9,605 nt of DNA, taken from Fidelibacterota bacterium. GTDB taxonomy: Bacteria > Fidelibacterota > Fidelibacteria > Fidelibacterales > Fidelibacteraceae. Where the stretch lies: NCBI GenBank assembly GCA_023134755.1, contig JAGLUM010000334.1:1-9605 (forward strand), written 5' to 3'. The position numbers and the translations under genes are program-made. Shown in pieces: positions 1 through 7,363 of the stretch. Numbering within the stretch: position 1 is the first letter of the stretch; each line of letters starts with the position of its first letter. A model generated the notes under the pieces. That model ran no database searches. It was not told where the DNA came from and worked only from the letters and a program-made list of their open reading frames with translations.

Positions 1-1518
1 CATCTTCTTCGTCCGCACATCATGTTTCTGGAAGAAAAAGGCTATGAGCTCAAAACAGCGACCAATGGCGTGGATGCTCTCGAAATTATCAAGCACGAAT
101 ATATTGCTGCCGCGCTGTTGGATGAGATGATGGATGGACTTGACGGACTGGCAGTGCTGGAGCGTATCCGGGAGCTCCGTCCGGAGATGCCGGTTATCAT
201 GATCACCAAAAACGAAGCAGAATCCCTGATGGAGGATGCTATTGGGAAAGAAATTTCAGATTATCTTACTAAACCTATTAATCCTTCACAGGTCCTCTTA
301 AGTCTGAAAAAAAATCTGGACAGCGCCGACATTGCACGGGATGCACGCGCAAAGGAATTTATGGCATTTTACCGGGAAATGACCATAAGACTGTATGAGC
401 GTATCACATCTGTTGATGAATGGGCGCAAATTCACAACAAACTTGCTTACTGGCAGATTGAGTTCGCGAAAAACATCCAGTATGATCTTGAACACTTTTT
501 AACAGAATTACAGGAAACAGCAAATAAAGAATTTCAACGTCTTGTGGTCAATGAATATCCCTACTGGATTAAGCATTCTCCGGATATTCCGATGTCGCCG
601 CAAGTTATGGATACATTCGTTAAGCCATTGTTAAAACAGAAGAAAAAGACGCTGTTTGTGCTTATCGACTGTTTGCGTTACGATCATTGGTTGGCAGTAG
701 CGCCCTTGTTTTATAATCAATTCGACACTGAATTAAAATCCCATTTAAGTATTTTGCCGACCGCTACGCCTTACAGTCGGAATGCAATTTTTGCGGGCAT
801 GTATCCGGATGCCATCAATGTTGTATATCCTGATCTGTATGCTAATCCCGATAGTGAAGAAAGCATGAATCGATACGAAGATAAACTGATAGACGCGTAT
901 CTTAAAAAATCCGGATTGCATTTAAAAAATGGCAATTCCTTTCACAAGGTTTCAGATTCGAAATACGGGGATAATCTTGCCAACAGATTTTCAGATATAA
1001 AAAATAATGACTTGATCGTGCTGGTTGCTAATTTTGTAGATATTCTGGCGCACAAACGCTCAGTCTCAAATGTGCTCATGGAGATCGTCCCGGATGAAGC
1101 CGGATATCGTAATGTGGTACGTAATTGGATGGAAGGCTCCTATTTACGTCGTATTATCGAGCTTGCAGGTAAAGCGGGATTTCATGTTGTGATTACATCC
1201 GACCATGGCAGTCTGCGAGTAAAACACGGATCACTGGTGAAGGCAGATCGGGATTCCACGAACAGCCTGCGCTATAAAACCGGCAGGAATTTGGTTGTTT
1301 CCAATAAAGCGGCAGTATATATCAAAGACACGAGCATATTTCGTTTACCGCAAACGCACCTCACTTCCACCTATATTTTCGCGAAAGATGATTACTTTTT
1401 TCTTTACCCGAATAATATGAAAAAATACGAAAAGAAATATCCGGGCACCTTTCAACATGGCGGTATCTCCATGGATGAAATGATCCTTCCGGTAGCAACT
1501 CTAAGCCCGAAACGATGA
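1..1518 (+). CDS. porX: PorX-type response regulator with PglZ (alkaline phosphatase-like) output domain, 5' partial
   Basis: The frame is open to the left edge (HLLRPHIM precedes the first ATG at 22), so the start and probably about ten residues with the first acidic receiver residues are missing; 505 residues are visible. Residues 1 to about 107 form a CheY-like receiver: the likely phosphoacceptor is D41 in LLDEMMDG, and the conserved lysine lies in TKPINP. A helical linker follows to about 210. From about 215 comes a PglZ/alkaline-phosphatase-superfamily domain with the expected metal and nucleophile residues: D223 in LIDCLRYD, T254/T256 in LPTATPYSR, D347 and H351 in VDILAHKR, D401 and H402 in SDHGS, and H486 in QHGGIS. 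In Bacteroidota, PorX is the regulator of the type IX secretion system with its histidine kinase PorY, and its output domain is reported to hydrolyse oligoadenylates. Whether this organism has type IX secretion cannot be seen here. It heads the operon and overlaps tsaE by four bases (ATGA). Confidence 0.93.
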   Translation, partial: HLLRPHIMFLEEKGYELKTATNGVDALEIIKHEYIAAALLDEMMDGLDGLAVLERIRELRPEMPVIMITKNEAESLMEDAIGKEISDYLTKPINPSQVLLSLKKNLDSADIARDARAKEFMAFYREMTIRLYERITSVDEWAQIHNKLAYWQIEFAKNIQYDLEHFLTELQETANKEFQRLVVNEYPYWIKHSPDIPMSPQVMDTFVKPLLKQKKKTLFVLIDCLRYDHWLAVAPLFYNQFDTELKSHLSILPTATPYSRNAIFAGMYPDAINVVYPDLYANPDSEESMNRYEDKLIDAYLKKSGLHLKNGNSFHKVSDSKYGDNLANRFSDIKNNDLIVLVANFVDILAHKRSVSNVLMEIVPDEAGYRNVVRNWMEGSYLRRIIELAGKAGFHVVITSDHGSLRVKHGSLVKADRDSTNSLRYKTGRNLVVSNKAAVYIKDTSIFRLPQTHLTSTYIFAKDDYFFLYPNNMKKYEKKYPGTFQHGGISMDEMILPVATLSPKR

Positions 1519-1958
1519 CAAAACACCAATATATTCTGCAAAGTAATTCACCAGAAGCAACCATTGAACTGGGACGCCGGATAGCTACTCAGTTTCGCCC
1601 GAACGATGTTATAGCTCTTTTCGGTGATCTGGCCACAGGAAAAACCACCTTCGTTAAGGGGGTCTGTGAATATTACCACGCCGATCAGCCAGCCACCAGC
1701 CCGACGTTTACGCTGATCAATGAATATAATGGAGATATACCCATTTTTCATTTTGACTGTTATCGCATTAAACACCCCGATGAAATTATCATGCTGGGGT
1801 TTGAGGAATATTTAGAGAAAGACGGTATTGTGCTTATTGAATGGCCGGAGAATATCGTGCGGCATATTCCCGGGGATAGTATTGAATTGCACATGGATTA
1901 CGTAAATGATCACACACGCAGTATTAAAATACAGTCAGCAAGACCCTTGGAGTTATAA
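1515..1958 (+). CDS. tsaE: TsaE, ATPase of the tRNA t6A37 synthesis complex
   Basis: P-loop ATPase that regenerates the TsaB-TsaD-TsaE complex, which transfers the threonylcarbamoyl group to A37 of ANN-decoding tRNAs in the cytoplasm. The 147-residue length is normal. Visible motifs are the Walker A at residues 37-45 (GDLATGKTT, where most family members have GDLGAGKTT), SPTF at 62-65, the HxDxYR signature at 79-84 (HFDCYR), and the IEWPE motif near the C-terminus. The ATG overlaps the porX stop as ATGA and has no convincing ribosome binding site, which suggests translation coupled to porX. tsaB follows with no gap. Confidence 0.95.
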   Translation: MTKHQYILQSNSPEATIELGRRIATQFRPNDVIALFGDLATGKTTFVKGVCEYYHADQPATSPTFTLINEYNGDIPIFHFDCYRIKHPDEIIMLGFEEYLEKDGIVLIEWPENIVRHIPGDSIELHMDYVNDHTRSIKIQSARPLEL

Positions 1959-2612
1959 ATGATCTTAGCCATAGAAACATCTTCACTTGTATGCGGTGTC
2001 TCTCTGCATGAAGCCGGCGAATGTATTGCTGAAGTCTATTTAAAAGAACCCAAAGTGCACGCGGAAAAACTGGTAGGACTTGTCGGACAAATATTCGAAG
2101 AACAAACTATCCGGATTCAAAAACTGACCGCTGTGATAGTTTCTGCGGGGCCGGGTTCCTTTACGGGTCTGCGTATCGGTATGAGTTTTGCCAAGGGCCT
2201 GGTATATCCACATCAGATCCCGCTTGCCGGTGTAAACACAATGAAGGCCTTTATGGCAGACGCGGTGGGAAAAGTCAATATGACCGAACAGCCTATTTGC
2301 GTTATTCGATCACATAAGGATTATATTTATGCTGCGGAAATACCAAAAAATATTGATTCCATAAGTATTCGTTATGGACAAATAAAAGATATTATGAACT
2401 GGTATCCCGACTGCAAGCATATCGTGAGCAATGAAGCACTTAACGAAATCCGGGATGTTTCGATCACAGAAAAAGCGATCATGCCTTCTGCCATAGGGAA
2501 TTATTATATAACATATATGAACAACAGTGCTGGAATTGATTACGACAGCCTGGTGCTGGAATATGGAATGGAATATAAACCAAAAATATGGAATCCGGGA
2601 ACACCGGCATGA
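1959..2612 (+). CDS. tsaB: TsaB, tRNA threonylcarbamoyladenosine complex subunit
   Basis: Non-catalytic ASKHA-fold partner that dimerises with TsaD in the t6A37 complex. At 217 residues it is close to the usual length. It starts with the family opening ILAIETSS, keeps HAEKL at 34-38 (usually HSE), and has the diagnostic SAGPGSFTGLRIG at 62-74. The C-terminal half is poorly conserved, as usual for TsaB. The ATG follows the tsaE TAA directly, and a GGAG at 1949-1952 sits six bases upstream, so this start is well supported. The end overlaps rimI by four bases. TsaD is not encoded in the window, so it must be elsewhere in the genome. Confidence 0.95.
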   Translation: MILAIETSSLVCGVSLHEAGECIAEVYLKEPKVHAEKLVGLVGQIFEEQTIRIQKLTAVIVSAGPGSFTGLRIGMSFAKGLVYPHQIPLAGVNTMKAFMADAVGKVNMTEQPICVIRSHKDYIYAAEIPKNIDSISIRYGQIKDIMNWYPDCKHIVSNEALNEIRDVSITEKAIMPSAIGNYYITYMNNSAGIDYDSLVLEYGMEYKPKIWNPGTPA

Positions 2613-3055
2613 CAAAGCTGCGGGATATGAAAGCAAGTGATATCCCGGATATCATGCAAATTGAAAAGGAATGTTTTAATGAGCCCTGGACTGCGGATAA
2701 TTTTTTATATGAACTGCGGAAGAAGGTGGCTCACAACTGGGTTGTACTTTGCGATAACAAACTATGTGCCTATATGTGCTTCTGGGAAATAGGTAGCGAA
2801 TTGCAGCTGAACAATATCGCAGTTCGCAAGGATGTACGAAGACAGGGAATTGCACAGAAATTATTAGATAGGATGATACAATACGCTTCTGATCAGCACA
2901 TAAAAAGTATTACTCTTGAAGTAAGCGAACAAAACCGGACAGCCATAAAGTTCTACAACAAACAGGGTTTTAAGCAGATCGGCATTCGTCCGCTTTACTA
3001 TGACTACGATCTTTCAAACGCATTGATATTAACCAAAAAACTGGAGAATGTGTGA
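2609..3055 (+). CDS. rimI: RimI-like ribosomal protein alanine N-acetyltransferase
   Basis: GNAT-family acetyltransferase. RimI acetylates the N-terminal alanine of ribosomal protein S18 using acetyl-CoA. From the ATG at 2609 it has 148 residues, the same size as E. coli RimI. The acetyl-CoA loop is R77-R-Q-G-I-A82 after the NIAV strand. E104, N109 and Y116 lie in the LEVSEQN...AIKFY block, and the IRPLYY ending of the core matches the RimI family. An in-frame ATG at 2588 would add seven residues inside tsaB; I prefer 2609 because it gives an ATGA overlap with the tsaB stop and the usual N-terminus. A weak GGGA at 2597-2600 precedes it. Placement after tsaB is the common t6A/RimI gene order. 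Assignment to RimI rather than another GNAT rests mainly on context and the core motifs. Confidence 0.9.
   Translation: MTKLRDMKASDIPDIMQIEKECFNEPWTADNFLYELRKKVAHNWVVLCDNKLCAYMCFWEIGSELQLNNIAVRKDVRRQGIAQKLLDRMIQYASDQHIKSITLEVSEQNRTAIKFYNKQGFKQIGIRPLYYDYDLSNALILTKKLENV
3043..3046 (+). promoter_or_regulatory. Ribosome binding site fixing the GTG start of surE
   Basis: GGAG lies inside the last codons of rimI, five bases before GTG at 3052. It supports the GTG as start, because no ATG is near the conserved NILLVNDDG beginning. Confidence 0.7.
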
Positions 3056-3822
3056 ATATATTACTCGTAAATGACGACGGCATTAATGCACCGGGGCTCA
3101 GCATTTTGTATGATGCAGTATGTGATCTTGGAAACATTACTGTCGTAGCACCGGACGGAGAACGCAGTGCTATTAGCCACAGCATCACCTTAGATAAACC
3201 TATGCCGGTGAAGTCCTATAAAAATGGAAAATTTGAAGGAATGGCAGTTTGTGGTACACCGGCAGATTGTGTAAAGCTGGCGCTGACAGAGATTATGGAT
3301 GAACGACCGGACCTGGTTATATCAGGTATTAATCTCGGATGCAATACCGGCTTGAATGTCATTTATTCCGGAACGGTGGGCGGTGCAGCCGAAGCAGTAT
3401 TTAACGGTATTCCGGGTATTGCGGTAAGTCTGGCAACATATAAAAACCCCAACTGGGGACCCGTTGCACGATTTATTCACGATATGGTGAAAACAATTCA
3501 AGAAAAAGGTATGCCGGAGGGAATTCTATTAAATGTCAATGTTCCCAATGTGATAAATCCAAATGATATTGCCGGCGTGAAAATTTCCGAACAGGGAATG
3601 GCACATTGGCAGGAAACTTTTGATAAGCGAGTGGATCCCAAGGGACGAACCTACTATTGGATGTCCGGTATGAAAAAAGAAAGAGTAGAATCTGAAACAA
3701 TAGATGATACTGTCATAAAAAGCAATTATATTTCAGTGACGCCGATCCAGTTTAATTTAACGGCGTATAACAAAATAAAAAGCATTAAAGCCTTAGGATT
3801 GAATTATCAAGGGAAACAGTAA
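3052..3822 (+). CDS. surE: SurE 5'/3'-nucleotidase
   Basis: Metal-dependent phosphatase that removes phosphate from nucleoside 5'- and 3'-monophosphates, and in some species acts on short polyphosphates; it is linked to stationary-phase survival. The 256-residue length fits the family. The metal site is complete: D8 and D9 (NDDG), S39 (ERSAISHS) and N94 (SGINLG). Other family blocks are CGTPADCVKLA and SGTVGGAAEA followed by GIPGIAVS. It starts with GTG, overlapping the rimI stop as GTGA, with GGAG five bases upstream. It is probably translationally coupled to rimI and co-transcribed from porX onward. The next gene starts 22 bases after its stop by the ATG reading, or inside its end if an earlier non-ATG start is used. 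Confidence 0.95.
   Translation: MNILLVNDDGINAPGLSILYDAVCDLGNITVVAPDGERSAISHSITLDKPMPVKSYKNGKFEGMAVCGTPADCVKLALTEIMDERPDLVISGINLGCNTGLNVIYSGTVGGAAEAVFNGIPGIAVSLATYKNPNWGPVARFIHDMVKTIQEKGMPEGILLNVNVPNVINPNDIAGVKISEQGMAHWQETFDKRVDPKGRTYYWMSGMKKERVESETIDDTVIKSNYISVTPIQFNLTAYNKIKSIKALGLNYQGKQ
3795..3798 (+). promoter_or_regulatory. Possible ribosome binding site for an upstream start of the 783-residue gene
   Basis: AGGA inside the 3' end of surE lies seven bases before an in-frame ATC at 3806 and four before an ATT at 3803. The ATG at 3845 has no comparable site. This is suggestive only, since ATT and ATC starts are very rare. Confidence 0.25.
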
Positions 3823-3844
3823 AAAACGGGCATTATGCGGCGTA

Positions 3845-6196
3845 ATGTTACTGCTGCTTTTGCTGACACCTGTTTTGGCGGCAAACCGTGCTACCGTGGA
3901 TCAGGGTATTCAGCAGTTTCAGCGCGGAGCTTACGAAAAAGCAGTTGAAACCTTTCGGGAATCCTATCATTCGGAGTCGCCGGATAAGAACGTATTTGCA
4001 GCAGTTTCACTATTTATGATCATAAAATGTGAATTTGAGTTAGGAAATTATGATCAGGTTATTGAAAACAGTCGCGTTTTTGAGCGAATATTTGCAACAA
4101 GCCAATATTTTCCCGATGTCTTATTTGAACGCGCAAAAGCCCTTGCCATGAAGCAGCAATTTTATCCCGCGATGCTTTCAGCTATCAAGGTTTTGTCCTA
4201 TAGTCAGGATCAATCCTTGCTGAAGAATGTAATGCCATTCTGCGAAGATATTTCTCGTTATTATTTGTCGCCGTCAGATCTTGAGACCCTGTCCTTTATA
4301 GTAATTGGTAAAGAGTCGCTGATATATTTAAAACTTATTTGGGCGGACCGCAGTATTGCCATAGGTAATTATACAGAAGCAAACCGCCTGCTGCAGGAAG
4401 TTAAAACAGAACTGAATTCCGTCGCGTATATTAAAAAGTACAAAGAGATCATCAAATACCTCAATAAAAGCAAAAAAGACGAAAGTGCAGAAATCAATAT
4501 TGCGATAGTGCTGCCACTGACCGGCAAATATTCCGAAACCGGAAATCAATTACTTGAAGGCATTAAATATTCCTACGAATCCAATCGCAGTAAAAGCAAG
4601 AAACGTGTAAATATCATCATTGTTGATACTGAAAGTAAAATTAAAACCGGTTTAAAAAATCTGAAAATATTACTAGAGATGCAGAACATTTCTGCCGTTA
4701 TCGGTCCATTGACTAGTGACATGGCTATTTCCATGGCACCTCTTTGTGAATATGCTGGTGTGCCGCTGATCACACCGACAGCAACTGCAGACAAGCTCAT
4801 TGATATGGGGGAATCGATTTTTCAGTTAAATCCCGAACAGCAGCAACGGGCACGTGTATTGGCGGATTATGCTACCGAATCATTGGGATATCAACGTTTT
4901 GCGATCGTAGCACCATCTACAGAATACGGTATTGATATATCAAACGCATTTACCCATAACATAGAAAAAAACAACGGGCAAGTTGTTTATAATGTATGGT
5001 ATACGGGAACACCGACAAACATTAATGATAAACTTGCAGAGATGAAGGACGAAGCAGAATATATGCCGCCGTATTTTTCGTATCTGAAAGGATTTTATGA
5101 GGCCCGGGATTCCGGATATTTTGATATCGATACCAGCACGGTAAACGATAGTCTGTTAATCAGCGTAATGGACAGTATTTTTACTGACTCCCTTGCTTAT
5201 GATAGTCTGCTTATTGACTCGCTCTATGCTATTTCCTATGAAGATACCCTATTCGTTCCTGATACCATCTTTATACTGGAAACCTTATGGCCGGATTCTA
5301 CGGTGTATGAAATTCTTTTGTGGGGAACAATGGATAGCAGCAAAACATCATCGGATACACTGCTGCAAAAACTTGTAGACCATGCCCACAATTGGTTGTC
5401 CCCTGAAATTTCACTTGAAGAAAAATACAATACAATTATAAGCGACAGCATATGTATTCTTTTAAGTGAAATTGATGACAATACGATTCCTGCATGGGTT
5501 GACGGCTTGCTTTCTAATATGTATTCTACCCTTATTGATTCGCAATATACCGGTAAATTTACTTTTTCCCGGATAGTTAAAGATACCCTGGAGATCAAAC
5601 CTTATATTAATCTGGAATTGGTAGATTCATTAAAGATTGAACTGGCCAAGATAGACTCCATTTCAGCCCTTTGGGTGCTTTCAGAGGTTGATACCAATCT
5701 TTTCCCTTACATTTTCCCCCATGAAGATTATGGTATCGATGCAGTGTATATTCCTGTTCCGCAGAGCCATATTCAATTTATCGCACCACAGTGGGCAAAG
5801 AACCGTTTTGATGCATATTTACTTGGTGACGGGAATTGGTATCAGATAAACATCTTGAACCGCTACCGTTCCAATATCGACAGTATGATGATCGCCAGTG
5901 ATTATTACTGGGATTCTAAAGATATCCATTTACGGCGTTTTGTGAAGTATTTCTTTCAGAAAACCAATATACAAGCAAACCGTATCCATGTTTACGGTTA
6001 TGAAAGCATGAATGTTCTCATGGACGTTATTGAAAACGGCGGTCATTCTGCCAGGGAAATTCAGCAGGGTATGAGCGCACTAAAGGATACGTATGGAATA
6101 ATCCGACGCATTACCTTTGATCCGGATCATCCCCGCAGCAGCAGTGGCGTACGCCTTATCCGTTATTACAAAGGTTCCCTAAAGCCCGCAAATTAA
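3845..6196 (+). CDS. Exported TPR-like plus type 1 periplasmic-binding (LpoA/LivJ-like) protein with an Asp-Ser-rich insertion
   Basis: A 783-residue protein that is probably exported: the N-terminus is a leucine run ending TPVLA-A, a plausible signal peptidase I site, but it lacks positive residues when started at this ATG (see findings). Residues about 16-200 are helical and TPR-like (repeated GAYEKAVETF / GNYDQVIENS patterns). From about 217 (INIAIVLPLTGKYSETG) a type 1 periplasmic-binding fold begins, with VIGPLTSD, AGVPLITPTAT and the SLGYQRFAIVAPSTEYG block of the first lobe crossover. The fold is interrupted at about 405 and resumes at about 629 with YGIDAVYIPVP. The insertion of about 220 residues is rich in Asp-Ser/Asp-Thr. 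The arrangement recalls LpoA/LppC (activator of penicillin-binding protein 1A), which also joins a TPR-like domain to this fold, and branched-chain amino acid binding proteins. No ABC transporter genes are adjacent, so a structural or sensing role is as likely as transport. No lipobox is evident. The function is not established. Confidence 0.85.
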   Translation: MLLLLLLTPVLAANRATVDQGIQQFQRGAYEKAVETFRESYHSESPDKNVFAAVSLFMIIKCEFELGNYDQVIENSRVFERIFATSQYFPDVLFERAKALAMKQQFYPAMLSAIKVLSYSQDQSLLKNVMPFCEDISRYYLSPSDLETLSFIVIGKESLIYLKLIWADRSIAIGNYTEANRLLQEVKTELNSVAYIKKYKEIIKYLNKSKKDESAEINIAIVLPLTGKYSETGNQLLEGIKYSYESNRSKSKKRVNIIIVDTESKIKTGLKNLKILLEMQNISAVIGPLTSDMAISMAPLCEYAGVPLITPTATADKLIDMGESIFQLNPEQQQRARVLADYATESLGYQRFAIVAPSTEYGIDISNAFTHNIEKNNGQVVYNVWYTGTPTNINDKLAEMKDEAEYMPPYFSYLKGFYEARDSGYFDIDTSTVNDSLLISVMDSIFTDSLAYDSLLIDSLYAISYEDTLFVPDTIFILETLWPDSTVYEILLWGTMDSSKTSSDTLLQKLVDHAHNWLSPEISLEEKYNTIISDSICILLSEIDDNTIPAWVDGLLSNMYSTLIDSQYTGKFTFSRIVKDTLEIKPYINLELVDSLKIELAKIDSISALWVLSEVDTNLFPYIFPHEDYGIDAVYIPVPQSHIQFIAPQWAKNRFDAYLLGDGNWYQINILNRYRSNIDSMMIASDYYWDSKDIHLRRFVKYFFQKTNIQANRIHVYGYESMNVLMDVIENGGHSAREIQQGMSALKDTYGIIRRITFDPDHPRSSSGVRLIRYYKGSLKPAN
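5147..5230 (+). repeat. Imperfect 15-bp tandem repeats encoding Asp-Ser-(Leu/Ile)-x-x pentapeptides
   Basis: Four consecutive 15-base units at 5171-5230 encode DSIFT, DSLAY, DSLLI and DSLYA (residues 443-462). A fifth similar unit (DSLLI) sits just upstream at 5147-5161, and its DNA differs little from the unit at 5201-5215. Further DT/DS pairs continue beyond. The DNA copies use both GAT-AGT and GAC-TCN, so the repeat is old or selected at protein level. It lies at the start of the insertion that splits the binding-protein fold. Confidence 0.6.
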
Positions 6197-6212
6197 GATC
6201 AATAAAATATAT
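6197..6212. other. 16-bp gap between convergent gene blocks
   Basis: Only 16 bases separate the TAA of the plus-strand operon from the TAA of the minus-strand Nudix gene. The one symmetrical element is an AT-only palindrome (AAATATATTT, 6205-6214). There is no GC-rich hairpin with a T tract, so I see no recognisable intrinsic terminator for either direction. Confidence 0.7.
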
Positions 6213-6605
6213 TTAAAGTGTATCGGTTATCAGAACTTCAACCAATTGCTGATCACCATCAAGGATATCATATTTATGTAACTTTTCGCGGGAGACCCAA
6301 GCCATAGCTTCAAACTGCCGGTTTTGGATAGTCCGCTCATATCGCGTTATAGTAAAAAATATAAGTTGGATCGGTGATTCGTTTTTGTACTGATAATCGT
6401 ACTCATTGAAATGTTTTATACCAGTTGCCTGAATACCTAACTCTTCCTTGAGTTCACGGATAATTGCTTCGCGCGGAGATTCTCCGTCTTTGATCTTTCC
6501 GCCGGGAAACTCCCATTTTAAAGGAAAACGCTTTTCTTTTGCGTGCCGCTGACAAAGCAGTATAAACCCATCTATTTCAATAATTCCCGCAACAACTTGA
6601 AGCAT
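6213..6605 (-). CDS. mutT: MutT-type Nudix hydrolase
   Basis: A 130-residue Nudix pyrophosphohydrolase. The Nudix box is perfect: G36, E42, R50-E51-L52-K53-E54-E55, then G57-I58. It is preceded by WEFPGGK, the signature of the MutT/8-oxo-dGTP and related (d)NTP pyrophosphatases that cleanse the nucleotide pool of oxidised guanine. The size matches E. coli MutT (129 residues). The exact substrate cannot be read from sequence; a CTP or other NTP pyrophosphatase is possible. The ATG shares one base with the plsY stop (TAATG), and AAGGA at 6612-6616 lies six bases upstream within plsY. It is therefore the last gene of the minus-strand block and probably coupled to plsY. Confidence 0.93.
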   Translation of the reverse strand: MLQVVAGIIEIDGFILLCQRHAKEKRFPLKWEFPGGKIKDGESPREAIIRELKEELGIQATGIKHFNEYDYQYKNESPIQLIFFTITRYERTIQNRQFEAMAWVSREKLHKYDILDGDQQLVEVLITDTL

Positions 6606-7228
6606 TAGAAATCCTTTTTATTTTTCCCCCGAATCATTTGGCTGATATTCTCCCGATGTGTAAAGAGAACAAAAAACGGCACGGCAATACTGAACCATAA
6701 CATCTGCGGAGAAATAGGGATATCAAATATCGTTAAAAAGATAATATTAGAAATGGGAAAGAAAAAAGTAGCCGTAATGGATGCGACAGCTGACTTCCGG
6801 GAAAGCAAAACCACAGTCACAAAAACCACCAAGCAGATAAATCCTATCTCGGGTCGAAAAGCAAATATAATACCCGCCGTTGTGGCAACACCTTTCCCGC
6901 CGCGAAAATTAATAAATACCGGAAAAGTATGTCCTATCAGCACCATTGATGCCAAAACAACCCGTGCCGTTTCAAAGGCCATAACGTCGGCAAGAAGAGC
7001 CGATAACCAGAATATCACAGCGAACCCTTTAAAGCCGTCAATAATTAAGGTGATCATCCCTGCCCACCAACCGAGATTGCGAATTGCGTTGGTCGTACCA
7101 ACATTTCCGCTTCCGTGTTCCCGAATGTCATACTTTTTCCCCGCAAAGATCTTTCCCAAAATCCACGCGGTCGGAAATGACCCGATAAGGTATGCCAGTA
7201 TGAGAACAAGCAAACTGTTTACATTCAT
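6605..7228 (-). CDS. plsY: PlsY, acyl-phosphate:glycerol-3-phosphate acyltransferase
   Basis: Integral inner-membrane enzyme that moves an acyl chain from acyl-phosphate to glycerol-3-phosphate, the first step of phospholipid synthesis; PlsX makes its donor. The 207-residue length is typical. All three signature motifs are present: S40-G-N-x-G-T-T-N-x-x-R50; GHTFPVF...FRGGKGVATT at about 99-117 with the glycerol-phosphate-binding GGKGVAT; and H191-R-E-N-I195 near the C-terminus. Hydrophobic segments alternate with these loops as in the family, and the polar tail (GKNKKDF) is usual. The start is supported by AGGAG at 7234-7238, five bases upstream. A 135-bp gap separates it from the preceding permease, so it could have its own promoter. 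Confidence 0.97.
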   Translation of the reverse strand: MNVNSLLVLILAYLIGSFPTAWILGKIFAGKKYDIREHGSGNVGTTNAIRNLGWWAGMITLIIDGFKGFAVIFWLSALLADVMAFETARVVLASMVLIGHTFPVFINFRGGKGVATTAGIIFAFRPEIGFICLVVFVTVVLLSRKSAVASITATFFFPISNIIFLTIFDIPISPQMLWFSIAVPFFVLFTHRENISQMIRGKNKKDF

Positions 7229-7363
7229 ATTAACTCCTGTGTGTTATTTTTTTAAAGCCGGCAGTATTCCTTTTCCCGTCAGTAATAAAGAAACATATAA
7301 AATTACAACATGTTTCATAGAAATGAAAAAAAGACAAAAACCCACATTTCAAATATAATCAGA
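7229..7363 (-). other. Intergenic region upstream of plsY
   Basis: This AT-rich 135-bp spacer holds the plsY ribosome binding site (AGGAG, 7234-7238). On the minus strand TATATTTG (7350-7357) matches the TAnnTTTG -7 element of Bacteroidota promoters, but no TTG-type -33 element is found at the right distance, so a promoter call is weak. A 6-bp inverted repeat (GAAATG at 7320-7325 and CATTTC at 7345-7350) has a 19-base loop and does not look like a convincing terminator. Confidence 0.3.

Noticed and set aside
2588..2608. An earlier ATG start for rimI
   Set aside because: It adds seven residues of tsaB-overlapping sequence with no family similarity; the ATG at 2609 gives the usual length and an ATGA overlap.
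5236..5598. A 120-codon open frame on the minus strand inside the binding-protein-like gene
   Set aside because: The Ser-rich composition reflects the antisense of the Asp-Ser repeat region; there is no plausible start context or domain.
7309..7325. Imperfect dyad CATGTTTCATAGAAATG as an operator upstream of plsY
   Set aside because: It contains mismatches and is AT-rich; there is no regulator gene nearby and no second copy.
7350..7357. TATATTTG as a Bacteroidota-type promoter (TAnnTTTG) for plsY
   Set aside because: The matching -33 element is missing at the right spacing, and an 8-base AT-rich match is expected by chance in such a spacer.
6753..7358. A 201-codon open frame on the plus strand opposite plsY
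   Set aside because: It is antisense to a PlsY gene with all catalytic motifs, has a low-complexity Lys/Pro/Thr composition and no recognisable domain, so it is a shadow frame.
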